Assembly: GCF_904849725.1 (NCBI RefSeq)
Contig: NC_058518.1
Span: forward strand, 510,495,225-510,559,224
DNA: 64,000 nt
Source of the DNA: Hordeum vulgare subsp. vulgare
Taxonomy: Eukaryota; Streptophyta; Magnoliopsida; Poales; Poaceae
Reading direction: 5' to 3'
In this document: in pieces, positions 48,601 through 58,273 of the stretch
Numbering within the stretch: position 1 is the stretch's first letter
Layout of the letters: each line of letters starts with the position of its first letter
Position numbers and translations under genes: made by a program
The notes under the pieces: model-generated
Told to the model about the DNA's origin: nothing
Seen by the model: only the letters and a program-made list of their open reading frames with translations
The model's database searches: none

Positions 48601-48767
48601 GTGCCGACGGCGATTGCATCAACCTTGGAACCGTTTCCTACGCGCATCGTCACTTCGTCTTTCGCCAGCCTTAGTCTATTCCACAGTTCCTGCTTCGAGT
48701 TGCAAATGTGAGCAACAGAACCGGTATCAAATACCCAGGCACTACTACGAGAGCCGGTTAAGTACAC
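45651..48767 (-). CDS. pol: Copia Pol polyprotein (protease, integrase, RT, RNase H)
   Basis: The frame encodes 1038 residues without an internal stop. The protease motif DTGS is at residues 14-17. The GAG-pre-integrase HHCC finger follows near 150-190 (WHCRLGH, CEPC). The integrase core has HTDVCG, RSDRGGEY and the Glu of GVSE. The reverse transcriptase has [19 protein letters not shown] and YVDD. RNase H has YVDASF and TSEAEY, and the chain ends after the KPL motif. All catalytic residues are visible. The codon at 48767 is GTG, not ATG; the frame is open from 48782, so translation must come from the gag frame by a shift of -1. Confidence 0.9.
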   Translation of the reverse strand: MYLTGSRSSAWVFDTGSVAHICNSKQELWNRLRLAKDEVTMRVGNGSKVDAIAVGTVSLQLPSGLVMNLNHCYLVPALSMNIISGSCLLRDGYSFKSENNGCSISMSNIFYGHAPNVRGLFILNLDSDTHIHNIETKRVRVNNDSAIFLWHCRLGHIGVKRMKKLHADGLLESLDFDSLDTCEPCLMGKMTKTPFSGTMERASDLLEIIHTDVCGPMSVEARSGYRYFLTFTDDLSRYGYVYLMKHKSETFEKFKQFQSEVENHRNKKIKFLRSDRGGEYLSLEFGAHLRQCGIVSQLTPPGTPQRNGVSELRNRTLLEMVRSMMSLTDLPLSFWGYALETAAFTLNRSPSKSVETTPYELWYGKRPKLSFLKVWGCDAYVKKLQPEKLEPKAEKCVFIGYPKETVGYTFYLKSEGKVFVAKNGAFLEKEFLSRELSGRKIELDEVVEPLIPLDGGAGQGETSVIATPVEEEVNDDDHETPVQVSLEPRRSTRSRAAPEWYGNPVLSIMLLDNNEPASYEEAMVGPDSNKWLEAMKSEIGSMYENKVWTLEILPEGRKAIQNKWIFKKKTDADGNVTVYKARLVAKGFSQVPGVDYDETFSPVAMLKSVRIMLAIAAFFDYEIWQMDVKTAFLNGFLKEELYMMQPKGFVDPKNANKVCKLQRSIYGLVQASRSWNKRFDEVIKAFGFIQVVGESCIYKKVSGSSVAFLILYVDDILLIGNNVELLEIIKGYLNKSFSMKDLGEAAYILGIKIYRDRSKRLIGLSQSTYLDKVLKRFKMEQSKKGFLPVLQGTRLSKTQCPATDEDREHMRSVPYASAIGSIMYAMLCTRPDVSLAISMAGRFQSNPGVDHWTAVKNILKYLKRSKEMFLVYGGDEELAVKGYVDASFDTDPDDSKSQTGYVFILNGGAVSWCSSKQSVVADSTSEAEYMAASEAAKEGVWMKQFMTDLGVVPSALDPITLFCDNTGAIALAKEPRFHKKTRHIKRRFNLIRDYVEEEDVNICKVHTDLNVADPLTKPLPRPKHDRHQNCMGVRFITM

Positions 48768-49630
48768 ATCATAACATGTATATCAAATATACCTGATTTT
48801 TCTTTGCCCGCCTTCTTATCTGCCAGATACTTGGGGCAATTGCGCTTCCAGTGACCCATACCCTTGCAATAGAAGCACTCTGTTTCAGGCTTAGGTCCAG
48901 CTTTGGGCTTCTTCGGCGGATTGGCAACAGGCTTGCCACTCTTCTTCGAATTTCCCTTCATTCCTTTGCCGTTTCTCTTGAAACTAGTGGTCTTGCTCAC
49001 CATCAACACTTGATGCTCTTTACGGAGTTCAGACTCTGCGACTTTCAGCATCGCAAACAACTCGCCGGGAGACTTGTTCATCCCTTGCATGTTGTAGTTC
49101 AACACAAAGCCTTTATAGCTTGGCGGCAGTGATTGAAGGATTCTGTCAGTGATAGCTTCCTGCGGGAGTTCAATCCCCAGTTCAGCTAGACGGTTTGAGT
49201 ACCCAGACATTTTGAGCACATGTTCACTGACAGACGAGTTTTCCTCCATCTTGCAAGCATAGAATTTATCGGAGGTCTCATACCTCTCGATCCGGGCGTT
49301 CTTCTGAAAGATAAACTTCAACTCCTGGAACATCTCAAATGCTCCATGACTCTCAAAGAGACGTTGAAGTCCCGGTTCCAAGCCATACAAGACTGCACAT
49401 TGAACTATTGAGTAGTCCTCCTTACGTGCTAACCAAGCGTTCTTAGCATCCTGATCAGCCGTAGCGGGTGGTTCATGTCCTAGCGCAGCATTAAGGACAT
49501 AATCCTTCTTTCCAGCTTGTAAGATTAGCTTAAGATTACGAGCCGAGTCTACAAAGTTGCTTCCATCATCTTTCAACTTAGCTTTCTCTAGGAACGTATT
49601 AAAATTCAGGATGACACTCGCGTGAGCCAT
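48758..49630 (-). CDS. gag: Copia Gag protein
   Basis: The 290-residue frame begins at ATG 49630, with the usual copia Gag start. It contains the UBN2-type capsid region with YSNRLAELG, a basic linker (residues about 215-245) and a CCHC knuckle CFYCKGMGHWKRNC that binds RNA. It ends at a TAA at 48760-48758, just before the protease. In related elements Gag and Pol are usually one frame, so the stop probably reflects a one-base indel. It overlaps the open part of the Pol frame by 25 bases. Confidence 0.9.
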   Translation of the reverse strand: MAHASVILNFNTFLEKAKLKDDGSNFVDSARNLKLILQAGKKDYVLNAALGHEPPATADQDAKNAWLARKEDYSIVQCAVLYGLEPGLQRLFESHGAFEMFQELKFIFQKNARIERYETSDKFYACKMEENSSVSEHVLKMSGYSNRLAELGIELPQEAITDRILQSLPPSYKGFVLNYNMQGMNKSPGELFAMLKVAESELRKEHQVLMVSKTTSFKRNGKGMKGNSKKSGKPVANPPKKPKAGPKPETECFYCKGMGHWKRNCPKYLADKKAGKEKSGIFDIHVMMCT

Positions 49631-50886
49631 GATCTACAACACAAATATATTCAAAGTGGACTTAGACTATGTTCAAGATAATTAGAGTTCAACTTAATCA
49701 AATTACACGCTAAACTCCCACTCAAAAAGTACATCTCTCTAGTCATTTGAGTGGTTCATGATCCACTTACACTATCCCAAGTCCGATCATCACGTGAGTC
49801 GAGAGTAGTTTCAGTGGTAAGCATCCCTATGCTAATCATATCAACTATATGATTCATGATCGACCTTTCGGTCTCATGTGTTCCGAGGACATGTCTGCAC
49901 ATGCTAGGCTCGTCAAGCTTAACCCGAGTGTTCCGCGTGCGCAACTGTTTTGCACCCGTTGTATGTGAACGTTGAGTCTATCACACCCGATCATCACGTG
50001 GTGTCTCGAAACGACGAACTGTAGCAACGGTGCACAGTCGGGGAGAACACAATTTCGTCTTGAAATTTTAGTGAGAGATCACCTCATAATGCTACCGTCG
50101 TTCTAAGCAAAACAAGGTGCATAAAAGGATTAACATCACATGCAATTCATAAGTGACATGATATGGCCATCATCACGTGCTTCTTGATCTCCATCACCAA
50201 AGCACCGGCACGATCTTCTTGTCACCGGCGACGCACCATGATCATCCATCAACGTGTTGCCATCGTGGTTGTCGTGCTACTTATGCTATTACTACCAAAG
50301 CTACATCCTAGCAAAATAGTAAACGCATCTGCAAGCACATATGTTAGCATAAAGACAACCCTATGGCTCATGCCGGTTGCCGTACCATCGACGTGCAAGT
50401 CGATATTTCTATTACAACATGATCATCTCATACATCCAATATATCACATCACATCATTGGCCATATCACATCACAATCATACCCTGCAAAAACAAGTTAT
50501 ACGTCCTCTAATTTTGTTGTTGCAAGTTTTACGTGGTGACCAAGGGTATCTAGTAGGATCGCATCTTACTTACGCAAACACCACAACGGAGATATATGAG
50601 TTGCTATTTAACCTCATCCAAGGACCTCCTCGGTCAAATCCAATTCAACTAAAGTTGGAGAAACCGTCACTTGCCAGTCATCTTTGAGCAAAGGGGGTTA
50701 CTCGTAACGATGAAACCAGTCTCTCGTAAGCGTACGAGTAATGTCGGTCCAAGCCGCTTCAATCCAACAATACCGCGGAATCAAGAAAAGACTAAGGAGG
50801 GCAGCAAAACGCACATCACCGCCCACAAAACCTTTTGTGTTCTACTCGAGAAGACATCTACGCATGAACCTAGCTCATGATGCCAC
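49631..50886 (-). other. 5' untranslated leader of the young copia
   Basis: It is about 1.25 kb between the 5' LTR and gag. The primer-binding site TGGCATCATGAGC (50885-50873) is next to the LTR. No conserved frame is seen. Confidence 0.8.
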
Positions 50887-52706
50887 TGTTGGGGAACGTC
50901 GCATGGGAAACAAAATTTTTCCTACGCGCATGAAGACCTATCATGGTGATGTCCATCTACGAGAGGGGATGAGTGATCTACGCACCCTTGTAGATCGTAC
51001 AGCAGAAGCGTTAGAGAACGCGGTTGATGTAGTGGAACGTCCTCACGTCCCTCGATCCGCCCCGCGAACAATCCCGCGATCAGTCCCACGATCTAGTACC
51101 GAACGGACGGCACCTCCGCGTTCAGCACACGTACAGCTCGACGATGATCTCGGCCTTCTTGATCCAGCAAGAGAGACGGAGAGGTAGAAGAGTTCTCTGG
51201 CAGCGTGACGGTGCTCCGGAGGTTGGTGATGATCTTGTCTCAGCAGGGCTCCGCCCGAGCTCCGCAGAAACGCGATCTAGAGGAAAAACTATGGAGGTAT
51301 GTGGTCGGGCAGCCGTGAGAAAGTCGTCTCAAATCTGCCCTAAAAGCCCCATATATATAGGAGGAGGGAGGGGGACCTTGCCTTGGGGTCCAAGGGATCC
51401 CCAAGGGGTCGGCCGAGCCAAGGGGGGGAGGACTCCCCCCCAAACCGAGTTGGACTTGGTTTGGTGGGAGGAGTCCCCCTCCCTTCCCACTTCTTCCCTC
51501 TTTTTTTTCTTTCCTTTGATTTTTCTTCTCTTGGCGCATAGGCCCCTTTGGGGCTGTCCCACCAGCCCACTAAGGGCTGGTGTGTCTCCCCAAAGCCTAT
51601 GGGCTTCCCCGGAGTGGGTTGCCCCCCTCCGGTGAACTCCCGGAACCCATTCGTCATTCCCGGTACATTCCCGGTAACTCCGAAAACCTTCCGGTAATCA
51701 AATGAGGTCATCCTATATATCAATCTTTGTTTCCGGACCATTCCGGAAACCCTCGTGACGTCCGTGATATCATCCGGGACTCAGAACAACATTCGGTAAC
51801 CAACCATATAACTCAAATACGCATAAAACAACGTCGAACCTTAAGTGTGCAGACCCTGCGGGTTCGAGAACTATGTAGACATGACCGAGAGACTCCTCGT
51901 TCAATATCCAATAGCGGGACCTGGATGCCCATATTGGATCCTACATATTCTACGAAGATCTTATCGTTTGAACCTCAGTGCCAAGGATTCGTATAATCCC
52001 GTATGTCATTCCCTTTGTCCTTCGGTATGTTACTTGCCTGAGATTCGATCGTCAGTATCCGTATACCTATTTCAATCTCGTTTACCGGCAAGTCTCTTTA
52101 CTCGTTCCGTAATACAAGATCCCGCAACTTACACTAAGTCACATTGCTTGCAAGGCTTGTGTGTGATGTTGTATTACCGAGTGGGCCCCGAGATACCTCT
52201 CCGTCACACGGAGTGACAAATCCCAGTCTTGATCCATACTAACTCAACTAACACCTTCGGAGATACCTGTAGAGCATCTTTATAGTCACCCAGTTACGTT
52301 GCGACGTTTGATACACACAAAGCATTCCTCCGGTGTCACTGAGTTATATGATCTCATGGTCATAGGAATAAATACTTGACACGCAGAAAACAGTAGCAAC
52401 AAAATGACACGATCAACATGCTACGTCTATTAGTTTGGGTCCAGTCCACCACGTGATTCTCCTAATGACGTGATCCAGTTATCAAGCAACAACACCTTGT
52501 TCATAATCAGAAGACACTGACTATCATCGATCAACTGGCTAGCCAACTAGAGGCATGCTAGGGACGGTGTTTTGTCTATGTATCCACACATGTAAATGAG
52601 TCTTCATTCAATACAATTATAGCATGGATAATAAACTATTATCTTGATACAGGAATTATAATAATAACTATACATTTATTATTGCCTCTAGGGCATATTT
52701 CCAACA
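50887..52706 (-). repeat. 5' LTR of the young copia element
   Basis: It is 1820 bp with TG...CA ends, matching 43775-45598 with about 20 differences, among them homopolymer length changes near 51430 and 51500. Confidence 0.93.
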
Positions 52707-54294
52707 ACCATCACTATCTCATCTGGAAGATCAAGTCCCACTCGATTCAAGCAATTGTAGCACTCAGACAATCTGATCACATGCTTAACGATTGAGCTTT
52801 TCTCCCTTACTTTGTAGACAAAGAATCTTGTCGGAGGTCTCATACCTCTCAACAAGGGCACGAGCCTGAAATCCCAATTTCATCCCTTGGAACATCTCGT
52901 ATGTCCCGCGACGTTCGAAACATCTTTAGCGCCTCAACTCTAAGCCATTTAAGCATTATGCACTGAACTATCATGTAGTCATAAAAAACGTCAGATGTTC
53001 ACAACATCTACAAACGACGCTCGGGGTTTAGCACACCGTGCGGTGCATTAAGGACATAAGCCTTCTGTGCAGCAATGAGTACAATCCTCAGTTTACCGAC
53101 CTAGTCTGCATAATTGCTACTATCATCTTTCAACTAAATTTTCTCTAGGAACATATTAAAGACAGTAGGGCTACATCGCAAGCTACAACATAATTTGCAA
53201 AGACCTTTTGACTATGTTCATGATAATTAAGTTCATCTAATCAAATTGTTTAATGAACTCCCACTTAGATCGACACCCCCCGAGTCATCCAAGTGATACA
53301 TGATCCATGTCGACTAGCTCATGTCCGATCATCACGTGAGACGGACTAGTCATCAATGGTGAACATCCCCATGTTAATCGTATCATCCATACGACTCATG
53401 TTCGATATTTCGGTCTCTCGTATTCCGAGGCCATGTCCGTACATGCTAGGCTCGTCGAGTCAAACTAAGTGTTTTGCGTCTGTAAATCTGGCTTACATCC
53501 ATTGCATGCAAACGTTAGAATCTATCACACCCGATCACCACGTGGTGCTTTGAGACAACGATCCTTCGCAACGGCGCACACTTAGGGGAATACTTATCTC
53601 GAAATTTGACGAGGGATCATCTTATCTTTGCTACCATCGTTCTAAGCAATAAGATGTGTGTCTCCATAAAGTTGTCTCGCCAACTATTATTTCTACTACT
53701 ATGGCTAATGGTTAGCAATAAAGTAAAGTAAACATATGGCGATATTTAGGTTGACACGCAGGTCATGCAAAAATTTAAGACAACTCCTATGGCTCCTGCC
53801 AGTTGTCGTGATTCCTATTACAAGGACATGATCAATCTCATACATCACATATATTTCATCACATCCTTTTGGCCATATCACATCACTTTGCATACCCTGC
53901 AAAAACAAATTAGACGTCCTTTAATTGTTGTTGCAAGTTTTACGTGGCTGATTTGGGTTTCTAGCAAGAACGCTTCTTACCTACGTGACAGCCACAATGT
54001 TGATATGCCAATGTTATTTACCCTTTATAAGGACCCTTTTCATCGAGTCCAATTCGAATAAAGTGGGAGAGACAGACACCCTCTAGCCACCTTGTGCAAC
54101 AAGTGCATGTCAGGTGGTGGAACCAGTCTCACGTAAGCGTACGTGTAAAGTCGGTCCGGACCACTTCATCCCACAATACCGCCGAAAAAGGATTGGAATA
54201 GTAACACCAAGCAATTGACAAAATCATCGTGCACAACTTACCTATGTTCTACTCGTGCATATAATCTATGCATAGACCTAGCTCATGATGCCAT
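52707..54294 (-). pseudogene. Old copia: gag start and leader remnant
   Basis: The first 460 bp align by eye with the gag start of the younger copia (49100-49630) but are broken. The rest matches its leader. The primer-binding site region lies at about 54281-54293. Confidence 0.75.
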
Positions 54295-56045
54295 TATTGG
54301 GGATCATAGTACTAATTCAAAAAAATTCCTACGTCACACCAATATCATCTAGGAGAAGCTAGCAACGAGTGATGGAGAGCATCTTCATACCGTTGAAGAT
54401 CACAAAACGGAAACATTACTATGAACGCGGTCGATGGAGTCGTACTCGCGGCGAATCAAATCGTGGAAGATCCGATCCGAACACCAAACGTACGGTGCCT
54501 CCGTGTTCAACACACCTACAGCCCGGGGACGTCTCCTCCTTCTTGATCCAGCAATGAGGGAGGAGAAGTTGAGGGAGAACTTCGGCAGCACGACAGCATG
54601 GTGGCGGTGGAGCTATGTGGTTCTCCGGCAGGGCTTCGCCAAGCACTGTGGAGGAGGAGAAGAGGGAGAGGTAGGGCTGCGCCAAGGGGTGGTGTTCAAG
54701 GTGTGTGCAACCCTCCCAAAACCCTCTCTATTTATAGGAGGGAGGGAGAGGGGGACGTCCACCCTAGGGTTCCCCTAGGAGGGGTAGCGGCAGCCCTAGG
54801 AGGAGGGGGCAGCGGCGCCCTAGGGGTGGCTTGCCACCCAAGTCGGTGGGTGGCAGCTCCACGCCCTAGGGTTTAGCCGTAGGCGCCTTGGCCCCTCCTC
54901 TCTTGGCTCACACCAGCCCACCAGGGGCTGGTTCCCTTCCACTTCCGGCCCATGTAGCCCTCCGGGATAAGTGGACCCTCTCGGTGGACCCCCGGTACCC
55001 TTTCGGTGGTCCCGGTACAATACCGATAAACACCGAAACCTTTCCGGTGACTGAAACTGGACTTCCCATATATAAATCTTTACATCCTGACCATTCCAGA
55101 AATCCTCATGATGTCCGGGATCTCATCTAGGACTCCGAACAACCTTCGGTAACCACACATACAATTCCCATTACAACTCTAGCGTCACCGAACCTTAAGT
55201 GTGTAGACCCTACGGGTTCGGGAATCATGGAGACATGACAGGGACATCTCTCCGGCCAATAACCAACAGCGGGATCTGGATACCCATGTTGGCTCCTACA
55301 TGTTCCACGAGGATCTCATCGGATGAACCAGGATGTCGAGGATTCACTCAATCCCGTATGCAATTCCCTTTGTGTACCGGTATAATACTTGCCCAAGATT
55401 CGATCGTCGGTATCCCTATACCTTGTTCAATCTCGTTACCGGCAAGTCTCTTTACTCGTTCTGTAACACATCATCCCGTGGCTAACTGCTTAGTCACATT
55501 GAGCTCATTATGATGATGCATTACCGAGTGGGCCCAAAGATACCTCTGTGTCACACGGAGCGACAAATCCCAGTCTCGATTCGTACAACCCAACAGACAC
55601 TTTCGGAGATACATGTAGTGCATCTTTATAATAACCCAGTTATGTTGTGACGTTTGATATACCCAAAGCACTTCTACGATATTCGGGAGTTGCACAATCT
55701 CATGGTCTAAGAAAATGATACTTGACATTATAAAAGTTGTAGGAGACGAACTACACGATCTTGTGCTATGCTTAGGATTGGGTCTTGTCCATCACATCAT
55801 TTTCCTAATGATGTGATCCCATTATCAATGACATCCAATGTCCATGGCCAGGAAACCATGACCATCTATTGATCAACGAGCTAGCCAACTAAAGGCTCAA
55901 TAGGGACATGTTGTGGTCTATGTATTCAGACAAGTATAATGGTTTCCGGTTAATTCAATTATAGCATGAACAATAGACAATTATCATGAACAAGGAAATA
56001 TAATAATAACCAATTTAGTATTGCCTCTAGGGCATATTTCCAACA
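54295..56045 (-). repeat. 5' LTR of the old copia element
   Basis: It starts TATTGGGGATCA, with the second base changed from G to A, and ends CATATTTCCAACA. Confidence 0.86.
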
Positions 56046-56050
56046 AGACC

Positions 56051-57586
56051 GGCTGCTATGCAGCATCATCCACCGGGACCATGCACGCACGCCCAACCCT
56101 GAGACGTGTGCTGGAGCAATGCAGAGTGTACCCAATGGACATCACACACTCCCTCGTGTCGTCTCCCCCACAGGCGACTCGGGCGAAACCCTAGCCACCT
56201 CTCCTACTCCCCTCCCAGATCTAGCCTCCCCTCACCGCCGCATGCAAGCGCCGCCGGGCAAAGCCCGCGCGCCGTCGGCGGCGGCGGGGCCTTCCCTTTC
56301 TCTCGCGAGGCTGGACAGCGCGGGGCTGGTCGGCTGAGGAGAGGTGCGGGGCGCGACGGCGGCGGCCGCCGCGGCGGGCGGGCGTGGCGAGGAGGCGCTA
56401 GCGGGCGCGGCGAGTGGGCATGCTGAGCGGAGTCATGGGCACCAGCGACTCGCGGGCGCGGCGAGTGGGTGTGCCAAGCGGCGTCGGGCCCCGTGGCGGT
56501 GCTGCCACGCGCGTCGCCGCTATGGGAAGCTGTAGGAGGATGCGAGCACGCGTGATCCCCGTGGCGGGCGGTGCCCTCTCTTGGTGTGGCCGGATCTGGC
56601 AGGTCGTTGACGGCCGGATCTGGCGCCCTTGTGGCCGGGGGGCGGAGGTGGTTCGGCCAGTGATTTGCTTCCAGCGGGTGTGAGGTGGCTCCACATCGGG
56701 CTTGCGGTCCGCGGTGGCGTGGTCTTATCACGGCCTCCGGGTTGCTATGGCATGGCGCCAGCGGTGGTGCTCCGGTGAGTTCTATGAGGTGCAGCAGGTG
56801 GCGTTTGTTGCTCTGGTTTGGTGGTGGTGTGTCGGAGACGTTGTCCCCGACATAGGTGTTCCGCTCCTCGACGAAAGTCATGCTCAACTTCGGTCTGAGC
56901 GGATCGCGAATGATGCCCTTGGGTATGATTTTTCCTTGTTGGAGGTGCCATCAAGGGGGTCCGACAGCTCTCCTCGCTCCATGTTCTTGTCTCCCGGTGA
57001 AAACCGTATGCAATGGTGGGGCCCGTGGTGTCATTACTTCGTTGGAAGCATTGCTTTGGAGCAAAATCTGGTGATGGAGCACTTGGTTGGTGGTGATGCG
57101 GTGGTTTTTGGAGCAGGAAACGTTTGGAAGTGCGTGGAGTCTTTGGTGGTGCTTTCGTTTGGAGCAGGCTGCTTTGGTCGACGAGGAGGGCAACATGAGC
57201 ATCCTTCACATGCAATTAGCATTGGGCGAGCTATGTCGGCTTGGCTCGGGAGATTGGTGGGGCATAGGTTTTTGCTCTTTCGGACCTATCGTTCCTCTCC
57301 GATGTCCTCGAGGTCTGCGGATATGCTCGTGGCAGCCCGGTAAAATACGGCGGTTGTCGATGTGCACTCTCGTAGCAGCGAAGGCACTCGAGTGCCCGAC
57401 CGGGTGTGTTGTGGGGTTTCGCCTTCCGACGCCTTGTATGTCTTGTGGTGCTCTAGATCTAGTCTAGTTAGAAGTTGCTATGGTTTTTGCCCGGTTTTCC
57501 GCAATAAACTAAGCAGTCCGTTCTTGTAATACTTTCTTCTGATCAATGAATTTGACAGCTCTCCTGCCGACATTCAAAAAAAAAAA
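56051..57586 (+). mobile_element. GC-rich polyadenylated retroposon
   Basis: The unit ends in AATAAACTAAGC, then GACAGCTCTCCTGCCGACAT and a run of 11 A at 57576-57586, typical of plant non-LTR retroposon tails. The first 700 bp are very GC-rich with (CGG)n-like stretches and many shadow frames on both strands. No reverse transcriptase was seen. Its left boundary is unclear, and no target duplication was paired. The old copia element inserted at or near its 5' end. Confidence 0.55.
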
Positions 57587-57666
57587 CATAAACTCTATTA
57601 TGGGGTAGACCTCTGTGTTTGTAAGACGATCCGACAGTCCAACCTATCAAAACCCGATAACACATA

Positions 57667-57724
57667 CTCCTTCCGTAAATTAATATAAAAACATTTAGAT
57701 AACTATTTTAGTTTACAGAGGGAG
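57667..57724. mobile_element. Short Stowaway-like MITE
   Basis: The 58-bp unit has ends CTCCTTCCGTAAATTAAT and TAGTTTACAGAGGGAG with TA flanks; it is an internally deleted copy. Confidence 0.65.
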
Positions 57725-58273
57725 TACTTCATAGAAAATCACCATACACAAACCTATGGTCGAATAAGTTACTTTCCCTTCTTCCCGATAACCAAGGACT
57801 TTGCAATAGAGTTTCAAACATATTTTTCAAGAAAAATAGAGGATCAAACAGTGCAGGGCAACCTATGCAAGTAGTTGAGTTCCAGTGTTACCATGAGATG
57901 ATCATCACTTAGCAAACTACCCGTTCGAGAACAGCAACGTCAATGAAGATATGTCATTTCTCTAATTACAACTCAGAGCCATAAATCAAAGTAGTCCAGT
58001 AAAAATTACAATAACACAGGAGAAAAATGTTTATGTTACAAACTTGCAACGGATAGAAAGTTTACCAGTCCGTTCAACAAAACAAACATCAATGAGAAGT
58101 ATAGTGCCTTCTTTCTTTATTAGTACAACCCATATGATGCTTAAAAGAAAATGAAACACATAGTTGGAAGAAAATGCATTTTATTCATGAAGAAAAGAAA
58201 CAGCCACTTCCTCTTCAAATCAAATAGCAGCAGTCTCAGATGAGCAATATAACTTTGACCAAAGCACACAGTA
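57725..58273. other. 3' flank of the NLR gene
   Basis: It is AT-rich, without a recognisable gene. On the minus strand TTGTACTAATAAAGAAAG near 58110-58127 offers a polyadenylation signal for the NLR transcript. Confidence 0.5.

Larger units (their letters stand above)
43775..52706 (-). mobile_element. Young, nearly intact Ty1-copia element
   Basis: The 8.93-kb element has a perfect target duplication ACCAT (43770-43774 and 52707-52711), two LTRs of about 1.82 kb, a primer-binding site, gag, pol and a polypurine tract. By eye the LTRs differ at about 20 positions, near 1 percent. It belongs to the Angela/BARE/WIS-like group by layout. It inserted into the gag region of the old copia element in the same orientation. 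One frame break lies between gag and pol. Confidence 0.93.
31952..56045 (-). mobile_element. Old Ty1-copia element carrying two nested elements
   Basis: The target duplication AGACC is perfect at 31947-31951 and 56046-56050. The 3' LTR is 31952-33701 and the 5' LTR 54295-56045. The removed length of the two guests leaves about 8.3 kb, normal for Angela/BARE-like elements. The coding region is heavily decayed. The LTRs differ at roughly 8 percent of positions over the first 320 bp compared by eye, so it is the oldest layer of the nest. Confidence 0.88.

Noticed and set aside
56204..57343. Long frames on both strands of the GC-rich retroposon
   Set aside because: They are overlapping, low-complexity and rich in Arg, Ala and Pro or Trp, without domains; they probably arise from base composition.
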